From assembly GCF_017352155.2 (NCBI RefSeq), contig NZ_CP071462.1, positions 2,418,001 to 2,482,000 on the forward strand: 64,000 bases of DNA, read 5' to 3'. Both the position numbers and the translations under genes were made by a program. Below, one piece after another: positions 1 through 8,995 of this stretch (positions within the stretch are counted from its first letter, which is position 1; each line of letters starts with the position of its first letter). This stretch comes from Haloterrigena alkaliphila. GTDB taxonomy: Archaea; Halobacteriota; Halobacteria; Halobacteriales; Natrialbaceae. The notes under the pieces are model-generated. The model did no database searches. It was given only the letters and a program-made list of their open reading frames with translations, and had not been told where the DNA came from.

Positions 1-223
1 ACGAGGGCCGGCGCACTCGAGTCGTCGACCGAGTTGGCAATTGTAATGCGGTGACAACTGGAGTATCGTTCCCGTACCGGTCCCGAAATATCGGCTTACG
101 CCGACGCCATCGGGACGACCGTCGTGACGCGACCGGCGGCCGCGCGTCGCGCGCGAACGCACTGGCAGACGACTCGGGGAGAGACGGTCCCGCGAACGCC
201 CGGCCGACGGCGGGACGCTACCC

Positions 224-973
224 TTAGAGGTAGGACGCGTCCCACCGCGTCGCTTTCCGTCGGTTGCCACAGACGTTGCACTCGATTCGTCCCATCGTGT
301 CCATGCTGTTCTCCAGCGAGTCGCAGTAGCCGCAGTACCAGGCGTACAGTTCCTCGCCGTCTGCGGTCTCGTAGGCGCCGTAGAACGGCGCCTTCGCCCC
401 GCGGGAGGCCTCGCCGTAGTTCACGAACACCGTCTCGCCGTCGACCTCGAGTTCGTCGACGGCCTTCCAGCCCTCGTCGCCGATCTCGCCCTCGGCGTAG
501 ACGTTCTCCGTGAAGGTCTCCTCGCCGATCTCGACATCGCGCTGGCCGGCCCGTTCGAAGCCGTTGTCACGGTAGAACTCGTTGCCGCCCTCGTTGTCCT
601 CGAGGACGAGCGCCTGGACGTGGTCGGCGCCCTTGTCGAGCAGTTTCTCGCGGGTGCGCACGAGCAGCCGGACGCCGGTGCCGCCGCCCCGGTGGTCGGG
701 ATCGATGTGCAACCAGAGGATGCGACCGGTGTCGTACTGCTGGCCGATCATGTCGCTCTGAGAGAAGCCGGCGACCTCCCCGTCTCGCTCGATGACGAGG
801 ACCATCGAGTGATTGTCCTCGAGGTCGTCGGTAAAGGACTCGCCGTACCACTGTTCGATCGCGTCGTCGACGGTTTCCGTGCTGAGAAAGTCCGTGTACG
901 TCGACTCGAGCGAGCGCTGGGCGATCGAACGAATGGCGTCGATGTCGTCTGCGGTCGCTTCGCGAATATCCAT
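224..973 (-). CDS. GNAT family N-acetyltransferase with C-terminal zinc-finger extension
   Basis: Residues 1 to about 150 have the GNAT pattern: an N-terminal IREATADDID segment, a central strand followed by the acetyl-CoA loop (DHRGGGTG), and a late FYRDNGFERAG motif typical of the family's last strands. The C-terminal 90 residues form a separate module ending in two Cys pairs (CGYC and CNVCG) that probably bind zinc, as in small haloarchaeal domains fused to acetyltransferases. The ATG at 973 was chosen because the GNAT fold begins right there; an in-frame ATG at 1000 adds nine residues. The substrate cannot be told from sequence. Confidence 0.85.
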   Translation of the reverse strand: MDIREATADDIDAIRSIAQRSLESTYTDFLSTETVDDAIEQWYGESFTDDLEDNHSMVLVIERDGEVAGFSQSDMIGQQYDTGRILWLHIDPDHRGGGTGVRLLVRTREKLLDKGADHVQALVLEDNEGGNEFYRDNGFERAGQRDVEIGEETFTENVYAEGEIGDEGWKAVDELEVDGETVFVNYGEASRGAKAPFYGAYETADGEELYAWYCGYCDSLENSMDTMGRIECNVCGNRRKATRWDASYL

Positions 974-1149
974 AGCCGGGGCTACCATGGCATCGTACAA
1001 AACGTATGCCCACGGGGAGAGATTTTCCCCGTCTTCGTTTCAGTGCAACGACCGGTTTCGCCGTAATATCCACACCGGCGGCCGCCGTTCTCGCTCCGAT
1101 TTCACGTCGAGGTGAGAAGATTCACATTGCTACCGGTCAAGCAACCGGT

Positions 1150-2253
1150 ATGAGCGACGTTATGGACGAACCGCCGGACGACGGTGCGTCCGACCGCGAC
1201 CCCGAGCCGTTCACCTACAACGGCGGCCGGGTCGACCCCGGCGAGTCGGCCAACATCCGGTACGGCATCAGCGAAACCTACCTCGGTGATCCCGTCCGCA
1301 TCCCGGTGACGGTCGTCAACGGCGAGCGACCGGGCCCGACGGTGTTCCTCTCGGCCGCCGCCCACGGCGACGAACTCAACGGCATCGAGGTCGTTCGCGA
1401 GGTGGCCCACGACTGGGACCACTCGGAACTCCACGGGACGCTGGTCTGTCTGCCCGTGATGAACGTCCCCGGCTTCCTCGCACAGGAGCGGTACCTGCCG
1501 ATCTACGATCGGGACCTGAACCGCTCGTTCCCCGGCCGCGAGGACTCGACGTCCGCCCGGCGGATGGCCTACCGAATCTTCACGAACTTCATCGAACCCT
1601 GCGACCTCGGGATCGACTTCCACACGTCCACGCGCGGACGAACGAACATGCTCCACGTCAGGGCGAACATGGACGATCCGAACGTCGGCCGCCTCGCCAA
1701 GGCGTTCAGTTCGAACGTCGTCATCGCCGGCGAGGGGCCCTCCGGGACGCTGCGCCGCGAGGCGACCCGCGCGGGCATTCCGGCGATCACCGTCGAGATG
1801 GGCGAAGCCCACCGGTTCCAGCGCCGACTGATCGACCGCGCGCTGACCGGCGTCGCGAGCGTGCTCGCCGAGTTCGGCTGCCACCCGGACTCGTCGGTCC
1901 ACTGGCCCGGCTGGCGGACCGTGATCGACGACGACAACGAGAAGACCTGGATCCGCGCCGACGCGGGCGGCATCGTCGACATGAAACGCGGCCGCGGCGA
2001 GTTCGTCCGGGAGGGCGAGACGATCTGTACGATCACGAACCCGTTCAAGGAGGAAGACGACATCGTCACCGTCGAGGCACCCTTCACGGGGTTGATCGTC
2101 GGCGTCCTCGAGAATCCCGTGGTCTACCCGGGCAACCCCCTCTGCCATCTGGTCGGCCTGTCGGCGGACACCCGGACGGCGCTCGAGCGCGAACGGACCA
2201 AGGAAAGTTCGCGGTCGGAACTCCGGTCGGCCGAGCCGGACGACGGGGAGTGA
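1150..2253 (+). CDS. Succinylglutamate desuccinylase/aspartoacylase family zinc hydrolase
   Basis: This is a zinc carboxypeptidase-like amidohydrolase of the M14/AstE-AspA type. The metal-binding HGDE motif (AAAHGDELNG) and the later DFHTST motif that supplies another histidine are both visible, with a conserved RDLNRSFPG substrate-binding segment between them. A C-terminal beta-rich domain (from VDMKRGRGEFVREGETI) resembles a lipoyl/biotinyl-like barrel often present in these proteins. The ATG at 1150 starts just before the conserved core; upstream in-frame codons back to 1006 look like intergenic sequence. The exact N-acyl amino acid or amide substrate is unknown. It is transcribed alone, upstream of sdhC. 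Confidence 0.85.
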   Translation: MSDVMDEPPDDGASDRDPEPFTYNGGRVDPGESANIRYGISETYLGDPVRIPVTVVNGERPGPTVFLSAAAHGDELNGIEVVREVAHDWDHSELHGTLVCLPVMNVPGFLAQERYLPIYDRDLNRSFPGREDSTSARRMAYRIFTNFIEPCDLGIDFHTSTRGRTNMLHVRANMDDPNVGRLAKAFSSNVVIAGEGPSGTLRREATRAGIPAITVEMGEAHRFQRRLIDRALTGVASVLAEFGCHPDSSVHWPGWRTVIDDDNEKTWIRADAGGIVDMKRGRGEFVREGETICTITNPFKEEDDIVTVEAPFTGLIVGVLENPVVYPGNPLCHLVGLSADTRTALERERTKESSRSELRSAEPDDGE

Positions 2254-2394
2254 CCCGCCTCGAGGGCGACCGCGGCGCTCGCCGACTCCGAACGAACGGA
2301 CGGACGACGCTCGAATCCCGAACGGGTTCAGGATTCGTGTGCAAAAACGAGTCGATTTCTGATCAAATCAGGACCGACCGACCGTCCCGCTCCA

Positions 2395-2408
2395 GAGATA
2401 AAAGTAAC
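2395..2408 (+). promoter_or_regulatory. Putative TATA box of the sdhCDBA operon
   Basis: An A/T-rich element (ATAAAAGTA, 2398-2406) stands about 44 bp before the sdhC ATG in otherwise GC-rich sequence, which would put the transcript start roughly 15-20 nt before the start codon. No strong Shine-Dalgarno sequence is visible. Confidence 0.5.
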
Positions 2409-2445
2409 TTCTATACCCCCACGGTCTAACGGTTCACATGAGCGT

Positions 2446-2841
2446 ATGAGTCAGTCTTACAATCGCGGCCTCGTCGAGGACTTCGGTCGCTGGAAGGAGT
2501 TCTCGGCCGGCATGTGGGCGTGGATCTTCCACAAGTTCACCGGGTGGATGCTGATCGGCTACCTGTTTACCCACATCGCCGTGTTGAGTAGCGCGCTGTC
2601 CGGACCCGAAGCGTATACGAACACCCTTCAGGGCCTCGAGGCGCTGTTTATCGTGCGAGTTCTCGAGGTCGGCCTCCTGGCGGTGGCGGTCTTTCACATC
2701 CTGAACGGGCTTCGCCTGCTGATGGTCGACCTCGGCGTCGGGCTGGAGGCACAGGACAAGAGTTTCTACGCCTCGCTGGTGTTGACCGCCATCATCACCG
2801 TCGCGAGCGTGCCGACGTTCATGACCGAGGTGACCATCTGA
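2446..2841 (+). CDS. sdhC: Succinate dehydrogenase cytochrome b556 subunit
   Basis: First gene of a four-gene complex II operon. The protein (131 aa) has three hydrophobic helices; histidines in HKFTGWM, THIAV and VFHILNG are candidates for heme b ligation and quinone-site lining, as in the family. It anchors the catalytic SdhA/SdhB pair in the cytoplasmic membrane and passes electrons from succinate to quinone. Its stop codon overlaps the ATG of sdhD by one base, implying translational coupling. A minimal ORF (ATG AGC GTA TGA, 2438-2449) overlaps the start codon out of frame. Confidence 0.95.
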   Translation: MSQSYNRGLVEDFGRWKEFSAGMWAWIFHKFTGWMLIGYLFTHIAVLSSALSGPEAYTNTLQGLEALFIVRVLEVGLLAVAVFHILNGLRLLMVDLGVGLEAQDKSFYASLVLTAIITVASVPTFMTEVTI

Positions 2842-3206
2842 TGGCGGAACGATACTCCTCGTTTACGCCCGGCGGAACCGGTTGGCTGCTCCAGCGGATC
2901 ACGGCGGCGTTTCTCGTCGTCGTGCTCGCCTTTCACTTCTTCCTCCTGCACTTCGTCAACCACGCCGCGGAGATCGAGTTCGCCGGCACGCAGGCCCGCA
3001 TGCAGAACGTGGGCTACTTCCTGACGATGGTGTCGTTCCTGATCGCCGGCACCTTCCACGGCGTCAACGGCGTCTACAACGCCCTGCTCAATCAGGGGCT
3101 GGAGGGGACGCAAAAGAAGGTCGTGCTCGCAGTGCTTGTGATCGCGAGCCTCGGACTGATCGGGCAGGGAATCTACGTTGCGACCACGATGGCGGGGTGG
3201 ACCTAA
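2841..3206 (+). CDS. sdhD: Succinate dehydrogenase hydrophobic membrane anchor subunit
   Basis: A 121-residue integral membrane protein with three hydrophobic segments and histidines in FHFFLLHFVNH and GTFHGVNG positioned to help bind heme and quinone. It is the second anchor of complex II and pairs with SdhC. The start codon overlaps the sdhC stop, and sdhB starts one base after this gene's stop. Subunit order C-D-B-A is the usual haloarchaeal arrangement. Confidence 0.93.
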   Translation: MAERYSSFTPGGTGWLLQRITAAFLVVVLAFHFFLLHFVNHAAEIEFAGTQARMQNVGYFLTMVSFLIAGTFHGVNGVYNALLNQGLEGTQKKVVLAVLVIASLGLIGQGIYVATTMAGWT

Positions 3207-3207
3207 C

Positions 3208-4080
3208 ATGAGTACCCAACAACAGCAACCCGAAACGCAGGAAGCACCGGAAGACCCGGAGATGAAGGGCGCGGAGTCGCCCGTCGACGAGAAGGAAAAA
3301 GAGGACGGGATGATCGACCAGACGGCGGCCGACGCCTCCGAACTCGAGGGGAAGACGGTCCTCATCAAGGTGTTCCGTTACGACCCCGAAGTCGAGGGCA
3401 AGCAGGAACCGCGATTCGACGACTTCCACGTCCCCTTCGAGAAGGGGATGACGGTCCTCGACGCGGTCATGTACGCGCGAGACACCTACGACTCCTCGCT
3501 GACCTTCCGTCACTCCTGTCGGCAGGCCGTCTGCGGCTCCGACGCGTTCTTCGTCAACGGGAAACAGCGCCTGGGCTGCAAGACCCAGATCGCCGACCTC
3601 GAGCATCCGGTTCGGATCGAACCGCTGCCACATCAGGAGGTCGTCAAGGACCTGGTCGTCGACATGGACCACTTCTACGACCAGATGCACACCGTCGAGC
3701 CGTACTTCCAGGACGAGGACACGCCGAATCCGGCAGACCTGGAGGAGCAGCGCCAGAGCCCCGAGAATCGCGAGAAGATCAAGATGTCCTCGCGGTGTAT
3801 CTGGTGTGGCGCCTGTATGTCGAGCTGTAACATCGCGGCCGGCGACAACAACTACCTCGGGCCGGCGGCGATCAACAAGGCCTACAAGTTCGCGATGGAC
3901 GACCGAGAGGGCGAGGCGATCAAGGAGCACCGACTCCGCATTCTCGAGCAGGAACACGGCGTCTGGCGGTGCCAGACCCAGTTCTCCTGTACCGAGGTGT
4001 GCCCGAAAGACATCCCGCTCACCGAGCACATTCAGGAGCTCAAGCGGGAGGCAGTCAAGAAGAACCTGAAGTTCTGGTAA
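3208..4080 (+). CDS. sdhB: Succinate dehydrogenase/fumarate reductase iron-sulfur subunit
   Basis: The 290-residue protein has an acidic haloarchaeal N-terminal extension of about 45 residues, then a 2Fe-2S ferredoxin domain (SCRQAVCGSD followed by GCKT), a 4Fe-4S motif (CIWCGACMSSC) and a 3Fe-4S motif (SCTEVCPKDIP). It relays electrons from the SdhA flavin to quinone at the membrane anchors. The ATG at 3208 follows the sdhD stop directly; an in-frame start at 3178 would overlap sdhD by 29 bases and is less likely. sdhA follows three bases after its stop. Confidence 0.96.
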   Translation: MSTQQQQPETQEAPEDPEMKGAESPVDEKEKEDGMIDQTAADASELEGKTVLIKVFRYDPEVEGKQEPRFDDFHVPFEKGMTVLDAVMYARDTYDSSLTFRHSCRQAVCGSDAFFVNGKQRLGCKTQIADLEHPVRIEPLPHQEVVKDLVVDMDHFYDQMHTVEPYFQDEDTPNPADLEEQRQSPENREKIKMSSRCIWCGACMSSCNIAAGDNNYLGPAAINKAYKFAMDDREGEAIKEHRLRILEQEHGVWRCQTQFSCTEVCPKDIPLTEHIQELKREAVKKNLKFW

Positions 4081-4083
4081 TCC

Positions 4084-5922
4084 ATGTACGAACACGACGT
4101 TATCGTGGTCGGCGCCGGCGGCGCCGGCCTCCGGGCCGCGGTCGCAGCGGACGAGGCTGGTGCGGACGTCGCACTGGTCTCGAAACTCCACCCGGTTCGC
4201 AGCCACACCGGCGCGGCCGAAGGGGGAATCAACGCCGCCCTGCAGGAGGGCGACGACTGGGAGCTCCACGCCTACGACACGATGAAGGGGTCGGACTACC
4301 TCGGCGACGCGCCGGCGGTCGAGACCCTCGCACAGGACGCTCCCGAGGACACGATGCGCCTGGAGCACTGGGGGATGCCGTTCTCGCGCGAGGAGGACGG
4401 CCGCGTCTCCCAGCGGCCGTTCGGCGGCCTCTCCTATCCGCGGACCACCTACGCCGGTGCGGAGACGGGCCACCACCTGCTGCACACGATGTACGAACAG
4501 GTCGTCAAGCGCGGCATCCAGGTCTACGACGAGTGGTACGTCATGGATCTGGCGACGACCGACGAGGACGACCCCAACGACCGCGAGTGCCACGGCGTCG
4601 TCGCCTACGACGTCCAGTCCGGCCAGATTGAAGGGTTCAAGGCGAACCAGGGCGTCGTCCTCGCGACCGGGGGTCCCGGACAGGCCTTCGATCACACCAC
4701 CAACGCCGTCTCCTGTACCGGCGACGGCCACGCGATGGCCTACCGCGCTGGCGCGCCGCTCGAGGACATGGAGTTCATCCAGTTCCACCCGACGTCGCTG
4801 CCGTCGACCGGCGTCCTCATTTCTGAGGGCGTCCGCGGCGAGGGCGGCATCCTCTACAACAGCGAGGGCGAGCGGTTCATGTTCGAGCACGGCTACGCGA
4901 ACAACTCCGGCGAACTCGCGAGCCGCGACGTCGTCGCCCGCGCCGAACTGACCGAGGTTCAGGAGGGACGGGGCGTCAACGACGAGTACGTCCACCTCGA
5001 CATGCGCCACCTCGGCGAGGAACGCATCCTCGACCGCCTCGAGAACATCCTCCACCTCGCGGAGGACTTCGAGGGCGTCGACGGCCTCGTCGAGCCGATG
5101 CCGGTCAAGCCCGGCCAGCACTACGCGATGGGCGGCATCGAGGTCGACGAGAACGGCCAGACCTGCATCGACGGCCTCTACGCGGCCGGCGAGTGCGCCT
5201 GCGTCTCCGTCCACGGCGGCAACCGACTCGGCGGCAACGCGCTGCCGGAACTGATCGTCTTCGGCAAGCGCGCCGGTCGCCACGCGGCCGGTGACGACCT
5301 CGGCGAGCCCCAGATCAAGACGGGCTACGGCGACGACGTCGAGGACGAGACCGAGACCGAACTGCCCGTCCAGCCCGGCAGCGCCGGCCTCGAGTCGTCC
5401 GGCGGCGTCGCCGCCGACGGCGGTGTCGCGGCCGACGCGGAGGGCATCCTGCAGCGGAAAGTCGAGACCGCCCGCGAGCGCGTCGACCGCCTGATGGACA
5501 AGGACGACGGCGTCCAGCACGCCGAGATCCGCGCGAAGCTCCAGCAGGCCATGACCGACTACGTCAACGTCTTCCGCACCGAGGAGGGCGTCAAGAAGGC
5601 CCTGCGGCTCATCCGCGAGTGCCGCGAGGAGTACCAGGACGTCTACGTCGACGACCCCTCGCGCACGTTCAACACCGACCTCCAGCAGACCATCGAGACG
5701 CGCAACCTGATCGACGTCGCCGAGACCATCGCGCTCGGCGCGCTCGTGCGCAACGAGTTCCGCGGCGCCCACTGGCGTCAGGAGAATCAGAACCGCGACG
5801 ACGAGAACTGGCTCAAGCACACGCTCGTCTCCTGGGACGACGGCGCCCCCTCGATCTTCTACCGGCCGGTCATCCTCGAGGGCGAGAGCAAGACCTACGA
5901 GCCCAAAGAGCGCAGCTACTGA
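4084..5922 (+). CDS. sdhA: Succinate dehydrogenase flavoprotein subunit
   Basis: A 612-residue FAD-binding catalytic subunit that oxidises succinate to fumarate. It opens with the dinucleotide-binding motif VVGAGGAGLRAA; the RSHTGAAEGG segment carries the histidine that covalently binds FAD in this family. Active-site motifs FHPTS, RGEGG and HGGNRLGGNALPE are all present, and the C-terminal helical domain is complete. Around residues 420-450 there is an alanine/glycine-rich insertion (VAADGGVAADAEG) that looks like a haloarchaeal linker. Last gene of the operon; about 90 bp separate it from the next small gene. Confidence 0.97.
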   Translation: MYEHDVIVVGAGGAGLRAAVAADEAGADVALVSKLHPVRSHTGAAEGGINAALQEGDDWELHAYDTMKGSDYLGDAPAVETLAQDAPEDTMRLEHWGMPFSREEDGRVSQRPFGGLSYPRTTYAGAETGHHLLHTMYEQVVKRGIQVYDEWYVMDLATTDEDDPNDRECHGVVAYDVQSGQIEGFKANQGVVLATGGPGQAFDHTTNAVSCTGDGHAMAYRAGAPLEDMEFIQFHPTSLPSTGVLISEGVRGEGGILYNSEGERFMFEHGYANNSGELASRDVVARAELTEVQEGRGVNDEYVHLDMRHLGEERILDRLENILHLAEDFEGVDGLVEPMPVKPGQHYAMGGIEVDENGQTCIDGLYAAGECACVSVHGGNRLGGNALPELIVFGKRAGRHAAGDDLGEPQIKTGYGDDVEDETETELPVQPGSAGLESSGGVAADGGVAADAEGILQRKVETARERVDRLMDKDDGVQHAEIRAKLQQAMTDYVNVFRTEEGVKKALRLIRECREEYQDVYVDDPSRTFNTDLQQTIETRNLIDVAETIALGALVRNEFRGAHWRQENQNRDDENWLKHTLVSWDDGAPSIFYRPVILEGESKTYEPKERSY

Positions 5923-6010
5923 GGGCCCTTTGCGGATTCGGTTCCGTTTTCGAGCGTCGAAAGACCGATAGCAGCAGGGCTATGTATCTGCTCTCGATTC
6001 GTCTACGTAA

Positions 6011-6199
6011 ATGAACCTCAGGCGATTCGTCCTCCTGAACGCCGTTCTCGTGCCGGCGATCGTGCTCGCGATCCGCTGGCACCTCGAGTCGTTCCCGCTG
6101 TTGCTGTACGTCCTCGCGGTGGGATACGTGACGTTCGCCGGCCTCATCTCGATCGTGTGGGTACTCTCGCAGACGTCGGTGGGACGAACCGGTTCCTGA
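6011..6199 (+). CDS. Small two-helix membrane protein, function unknown
   Basis: A 62-residue ORF with two predicted membrane helices (LLNAVLVPAIVLAI and LLLYVLAVGYVTFAGLISI). It starts with an ATG 88 bases after sdhA and could be cotranscribed with the sdh operon, but no coupling is visible. I do not recognise the family. Coding status rests on length, composition and the intact hydrophobic pattern. Confidence 0.5.
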   Translation: MNLRRFVLLNAVLVPAIVLAIRWHLESFPLLLYVLAVGYVTFAGLISIVWVLSQTSVGRTGS

Positions 6200-6240
6200 T
6201 CGGCGTCGGACCGTCTCACGTCGGGGTGGCCGCCCGGCCG

Positions 6241-6435
6241 CTACGCGCCGAGTAACTCGAGCAGGTCGACGCCGATGTCGAGGTATTCGATCAGCTTGTA
6301 GCCGACGTAGATTCCGACGATACCGATGATACCGGGGATTTCCGGCGGTGCGGGGATCGGAACGTTGAGAAAGCGAAACAGCGCGCCGGTGACCACTCCC
6401 GTCAGCAGCGCGAGGACAGTAAGCTGGGTCGACAT
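6241..6435 (-). CDS. XapX domain membrane protein
   Basis: A 64-residue protein matching the XapX pattern: a first helix (ALLTGVVTGALFRFL), the hallmark proline-rich linker VPIPAPPEIPGI and a second helix (GIIGIVGIYVGYKLIEYL). Function of this family is not established; members are small integral membrane proteins in bacteria and archaea. It is convergent with the small gene at 6011-6199 and transcribed away from the winged-helix gene at 6700. Confidence 0.75.
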   Translation of the reverse strand: MSTQLTVLALLTGVVTGALFRFLNVPIPAPPEIPGIIGIVGIYVGYKLIEYLDIGVDLLELLGA

Positions 6436-6668
6436 ATCGTGCTGATTCCGCGGGGCGGATACAAAAGCGCCTCGGCTGGTAGCCGTCGCCGTCTCATCGT
6501 GACGATTGGGACTGGCATATCGCCCCCGTCGTCGGTCTCGTCGATCGTCACACCCTCGTTCCGCGTCGAAATCCGATCACAGACGGCCGTTCCGGCGAAA
6601 GTCGTCCCGCGGGATCGTTGCGCTTCACCTCAACTGCCATAGATTTTCGACGATCGTTGTAGATGAGA

Positions 6669-6675
6669 TTTATTA
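6669..6675 (+). promoter_or_regulatory. TATA box of the small winged-helix gene
   Basis: TTTATTA lies about 28 bp before the ATG at 6700 in a GC-rich background. The spacing predicts a leaderless or near-leaderless transcript. Confidence 0.55.
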
Positions 6676-6699
6676 TCGTCGAAACTGAGAGGCTCGAGT

Positions 6700-6924
6700 A
6701 TGGCAACACAGTCACCACCGGAAGTCGATATCTCGGTACCGACGGATCTCGAGTCCGCACAGGCGAAACTGGTGTACCTGTACGTCGCCGCCAGCGGCGG
6801 CGCGACGGCCGAGCAACTGCGGGACGACCTCGGCGTGAAGAAGGGTACCGCGCTCTCGATCACCGGGACGCTCCGGGATCGGGGGTACCTCGAGCGGACC
6901 GGTTCGGGATTCGAACTCGCCTGA
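6700..6924 (+). CDS. Small winged helix-turn-helix protein (MarR/TrmB-like)
   Basis: The 74-residue protein is essentially one winged-helix domain: a first helix (SAQAKLVYLYVAAS), the HTH pair (GATAEQLRDDLGVKKGTALS), and a wing (RGYLERTGSGFELA). Single-domain wHTH proteins of this size are common haloarchaeal transcription factors or their partners. No ligand or dimerisation domain is present. A strong TATA box precedes it. Targets are unknown. Confidence 0.75.
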   Translation: MATQSPPEVDISVPTDLESAQAKLVYLYVAASGGATAEQLRDDLGVKKGTALSITGTLRDRGYLERTGSGFELA

Positions 6925-7278
6925 ACTCGTTTTCGATCGCGACTGCGTAGCACCCCCAGATACCGGCCGGGAGCGGGTTCCGAGCACTGCGAGTAACCCG
7001 CAACCCGGGGGAGGGCAGGCCGCCACACCGTTTGCGCCGCGAGCGAGGCCGAAGGCCGAGCGAGCGGGCCGACGACTGCTGTGAACGAGCGACTGACGAC
7101 GCGAAGCGTCGCTCAGAAGTGAGTGAACGGAGGGAGGAGTGTTTTCGTGAGCGTAGCGAACGAAGGCTCGGAAGTCGCAGCCCGCGAACGAAGTGAGCAG
7201 GAACGTCTTCCGTTGCTTTTAATCGAATTTTTGCCGAGGGCGCGCCGTAGGCGCGCCCGCAGCGCAAAACTTCGTTCC
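6925..7278. other. Intergenic mosaic of short GC-rich inverted repeats
   Basis: This 354-base stretch between convergent genes has no convincing ORF. It contains many copies of short words such as CGAACGAAG, GAGCGAG and GTGAGC in both orientations, the mosaic often seen at haloarchaeal gene ends, plus a perfect hairpin at 7238-7258. It probably serves as a two-way 3' end region; no mobile-element gene is present. Confidence 0.5.
7238..7258 (-). terminator. Perfect 9-bp hairpin downstream of the HD-domain gene
   Basis: GGGCGCGCC, a 3-base loop and GGCGCGCCC form an uninterrupted stem 20 bases beyond the stop of the HD gene on the minus strand. There is no downstream T-run on that strand (an A-run follows), so classical termination is uncertain; it could instead protect the RNA 3' end. 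Confidence 0.35.
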
Positions 7279-8094
7279 TTAGAGCTCGATGCGCTCGACC
7301 AACTGCTCGTGGTTCTCGTTGGTGTTGAGCGCGACGATGCGGATCTCGTCCTCGAGGCCCGACCCCTTGAGCTTCGCTTTGAGCAGGTTGTCGACCTGGT
7401 AGACGCCGGCGGCGTTGGTCATGGCGATCTCGACCAGGACGGGGCTGCTCTCGCCGGGTTGCAGCGTGACGCGCCGGATCGCCTGGCTCGAGAGGGTGTT
7501 GATGCCGCGGCCGCCGTGTTCGTAGGGGATCCGGGAGCGGCCGCTCTCCATGTCCAGGGCGTCGGCGACGCGGATGACCCCGGCTTCGGTGGTCAGCGGG
7601 GTCTCGGGCGTGTGGTGACAGAGGATCGCGTGCAGGATCTCGGCTTTCATCCGGACGGTCTCGGCGAGGCCGTAGAACTCCGGAAGGACGCGATCGAGGA
7701 CGTCGGCGGCGAGCGGGATCGAGTAGTAGACGTGTTCGTCGCGGTGGACGACGTGGCCGATATCGTGCAGCGTCGCCGCGAGGGCGATGATCACCGACTC
7801 GTCTTCCTCCGCGAGCCCCTGCTGGCGCGCGCCGTTGAAATCGACGCTGCCGGCCTTCAGGAGGTCGTAGAGGTTCAGCGCCCGGTTGCGGACGATCTCG
7901 ATGTGCTTTGCGCCGTGGTCGTTGTACCGCATCCGGTCGACCGCGTTGACGTTCTGGGCCTCGAGGTAGGTCTGGATCTCCTCGTCGTCGGTGACGAACT
8001 CGAGGACCTGGTTCAGTTTCGCGTCGGGAAAGTCGTGATCGTCGTCGGGAGCGTAGACACGGTAGCTGGAGTCGTTGTCGGCAGCGTCGCTCAT
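7279..8094 (-). CDS. HD domain metal-dependent phosphohydrolase
   Basis: A 271-residue HD-superfamily protein. The metal site is visible as H in NDHGAKHIEIV, the HD doublet in AATLHDIGHVVHRDEHVYYS, further histidines in HAILCHHTPET and a late aspartate in VADALDMESGR. These match hydrolases acting on nucleotides or signalling phosphates, but the substrate is not determinable. The C-terminal 80 residues are a beta-rich accessory domain. The ATG at 8094 opens an acidic, haloarchaeal-type N-terminus before the fold; the gene is alone. Confidence 0.85.
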   Translation of the reverse strand: MSDAADNDSSYRVYAPDDDHDFPDAKLNQVLEFVTDDEEIQTYLEAQNVNAVDRMRYNDHGAKHIEIVRNRALNLYDLLKAGSVDFNGARQQGLAEEDESVIIALAATLHDIGHVVHRDEHVYYSIPLAADVLDRVLPEFYGLAETVRMKAEILHAILCHHTPETPLTTEAGVIRVADALDMESGRSRIPYEHGGRGINTLSSQAIRRVTLQPGESSPVLVEIAMTNAAGVYQVDNLLKAKLKGSGLEDEIRIVALNTNENHEQLVERIEL

Positions 8095-8244
8095 AAACGA
8101 TACTCTCGTGCCGGCTAAAAAAGCCCTGCGGCGACGGATTTCGGTTGCGTCCGTACCCCAGGGGAGCGGTACGGAACCGGAACCGAATCGCGAAGCGATC
8201 GGACCCGGCGGTCGGTGAGTCGCGACGGTGTCGGTGCGGGCCGC

Positions 8245-8724
8245 TCAGGCGAGGTCTTCGACCGCGGCCTCGACCTCGTCGTAGTCGGGTTCGACGCCGG
8301 GGTCGTCGCTGACCCAGGCGTAGGTGATCTCGCCGTCGGCGTCGACGACGAACACCGAGCGCTTGGCGACGCCGAAGACGCCCAGGTCGGCGAAGTCCAT
8401 CTCGACGTCGTAGTCGTCGACGATCTCCTTGTTGTAGTCGCTGATGAGCCCGAACTCGAGGTCGTTCTGTGCGCGGAACTCGTTGAGCGTGAACGGAGAG
8501 TCACGGCTGACGCCGTAGACGTTCGCGTCGAGGTCGTTGAAGGAGGCGAGTCGGTCCTGGAACGCGCACATCTCGGTCGTACAGACGCTGGTGAACGCGC
8601 CGGGGAAGAACGCGAGGACGATCGGGGCCTCGCTCTCGAGGCGGTCGGAGAGGGTGAACTCCTCGATGTCGCCGTTTGCGAGCGGTGCGGTAAAATCTGG
8701 GGCGCTGTCTCCGGTTTCTGCCAT
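8245..8724 (-). CDS. Peroxiredoxin, PrxQ/BCP-like (AhpC/TSA superfamily)
   Basis: The 159-residue protein has the thioredoxin-like peroxidase core APDFTAP ... FFPGAFTSVCTTEMCAF. The peroxidatic cysteine is C48 and a second cysteine at C53 gives the C-x4-C spacing of atypical two-Cys PrxQ/BCP enzymes, which reduce hydrogen peroxide and organic hydroperoxides with thioredoxin. A conserved arginine lies in GVAKRSVFVVD. It is cytoplasmic, monocistronic and divergent from tatA. Confidence 0.92.
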   Translation of the reverse strand: MAETGDSAPDFTAPLANGDIEEFTLSDRLESEAPIVLAFFPGAFTSVCTTEMCAFQDRLASFNDLDANVYGVSRDSPFTLNEFRAQNDLEFGLISDYNKEIVDDYDVEMDFADLGVFGVAKRSVFVVDADGEITYAWVSDDPGVEPDYDEVEAAVEDLA

Positions 8725-8962
8725 CGCCCGTCAGTTAACGGTTAGTCCGAAAGTCAGTTTCGTTCGCGGAACCGATCGCAGCCCGTCGATAGCGCCGACG
8801 TCGTTGTTTCCGCTTGCGATGGAACCCGGGTTCGGCTCTGCCGTCGGCGTAATCGGTCGGGTACCGGCACTATATTCCGGTGTTCGGGCGGAGTAATTAG
8901 CTCGATAGTCCCCGTCAAACGGACTTTCGCTAATACTTGCTCTCCTAAGTGGTCCAAAAAGG

Positions 8963-8970
8963 TTATAATT
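8963..8970 (+). promoter_or_regulatory. TATA box of the tatA-like gene
   Basis: TTATAATT centred about 30 bp before the ATG at 8996, in GC-rich surroundings, predicts a nearly leaderless mRNA. Confidence 0.6.
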
Positions 8971-8995
8971 GGCAGTGGCCAAGCTAAGGATAGAG

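Noticed and set aside
1-223. Small frames at the left edge (96-281 minus, 124-513 plus)
   Set aside because: Arg-rich, no start context, and they overlap the acetyltransferase gene; nothing supportable is seen in the first 223 bases.
3088-5820. 910-residue minus-strand frame over sdhBA
   Set aside because: Antisense shadow in GC-rich codon-biased DNA; the plus strand encodes the complete, motif-bearing SdhB and SdhA.
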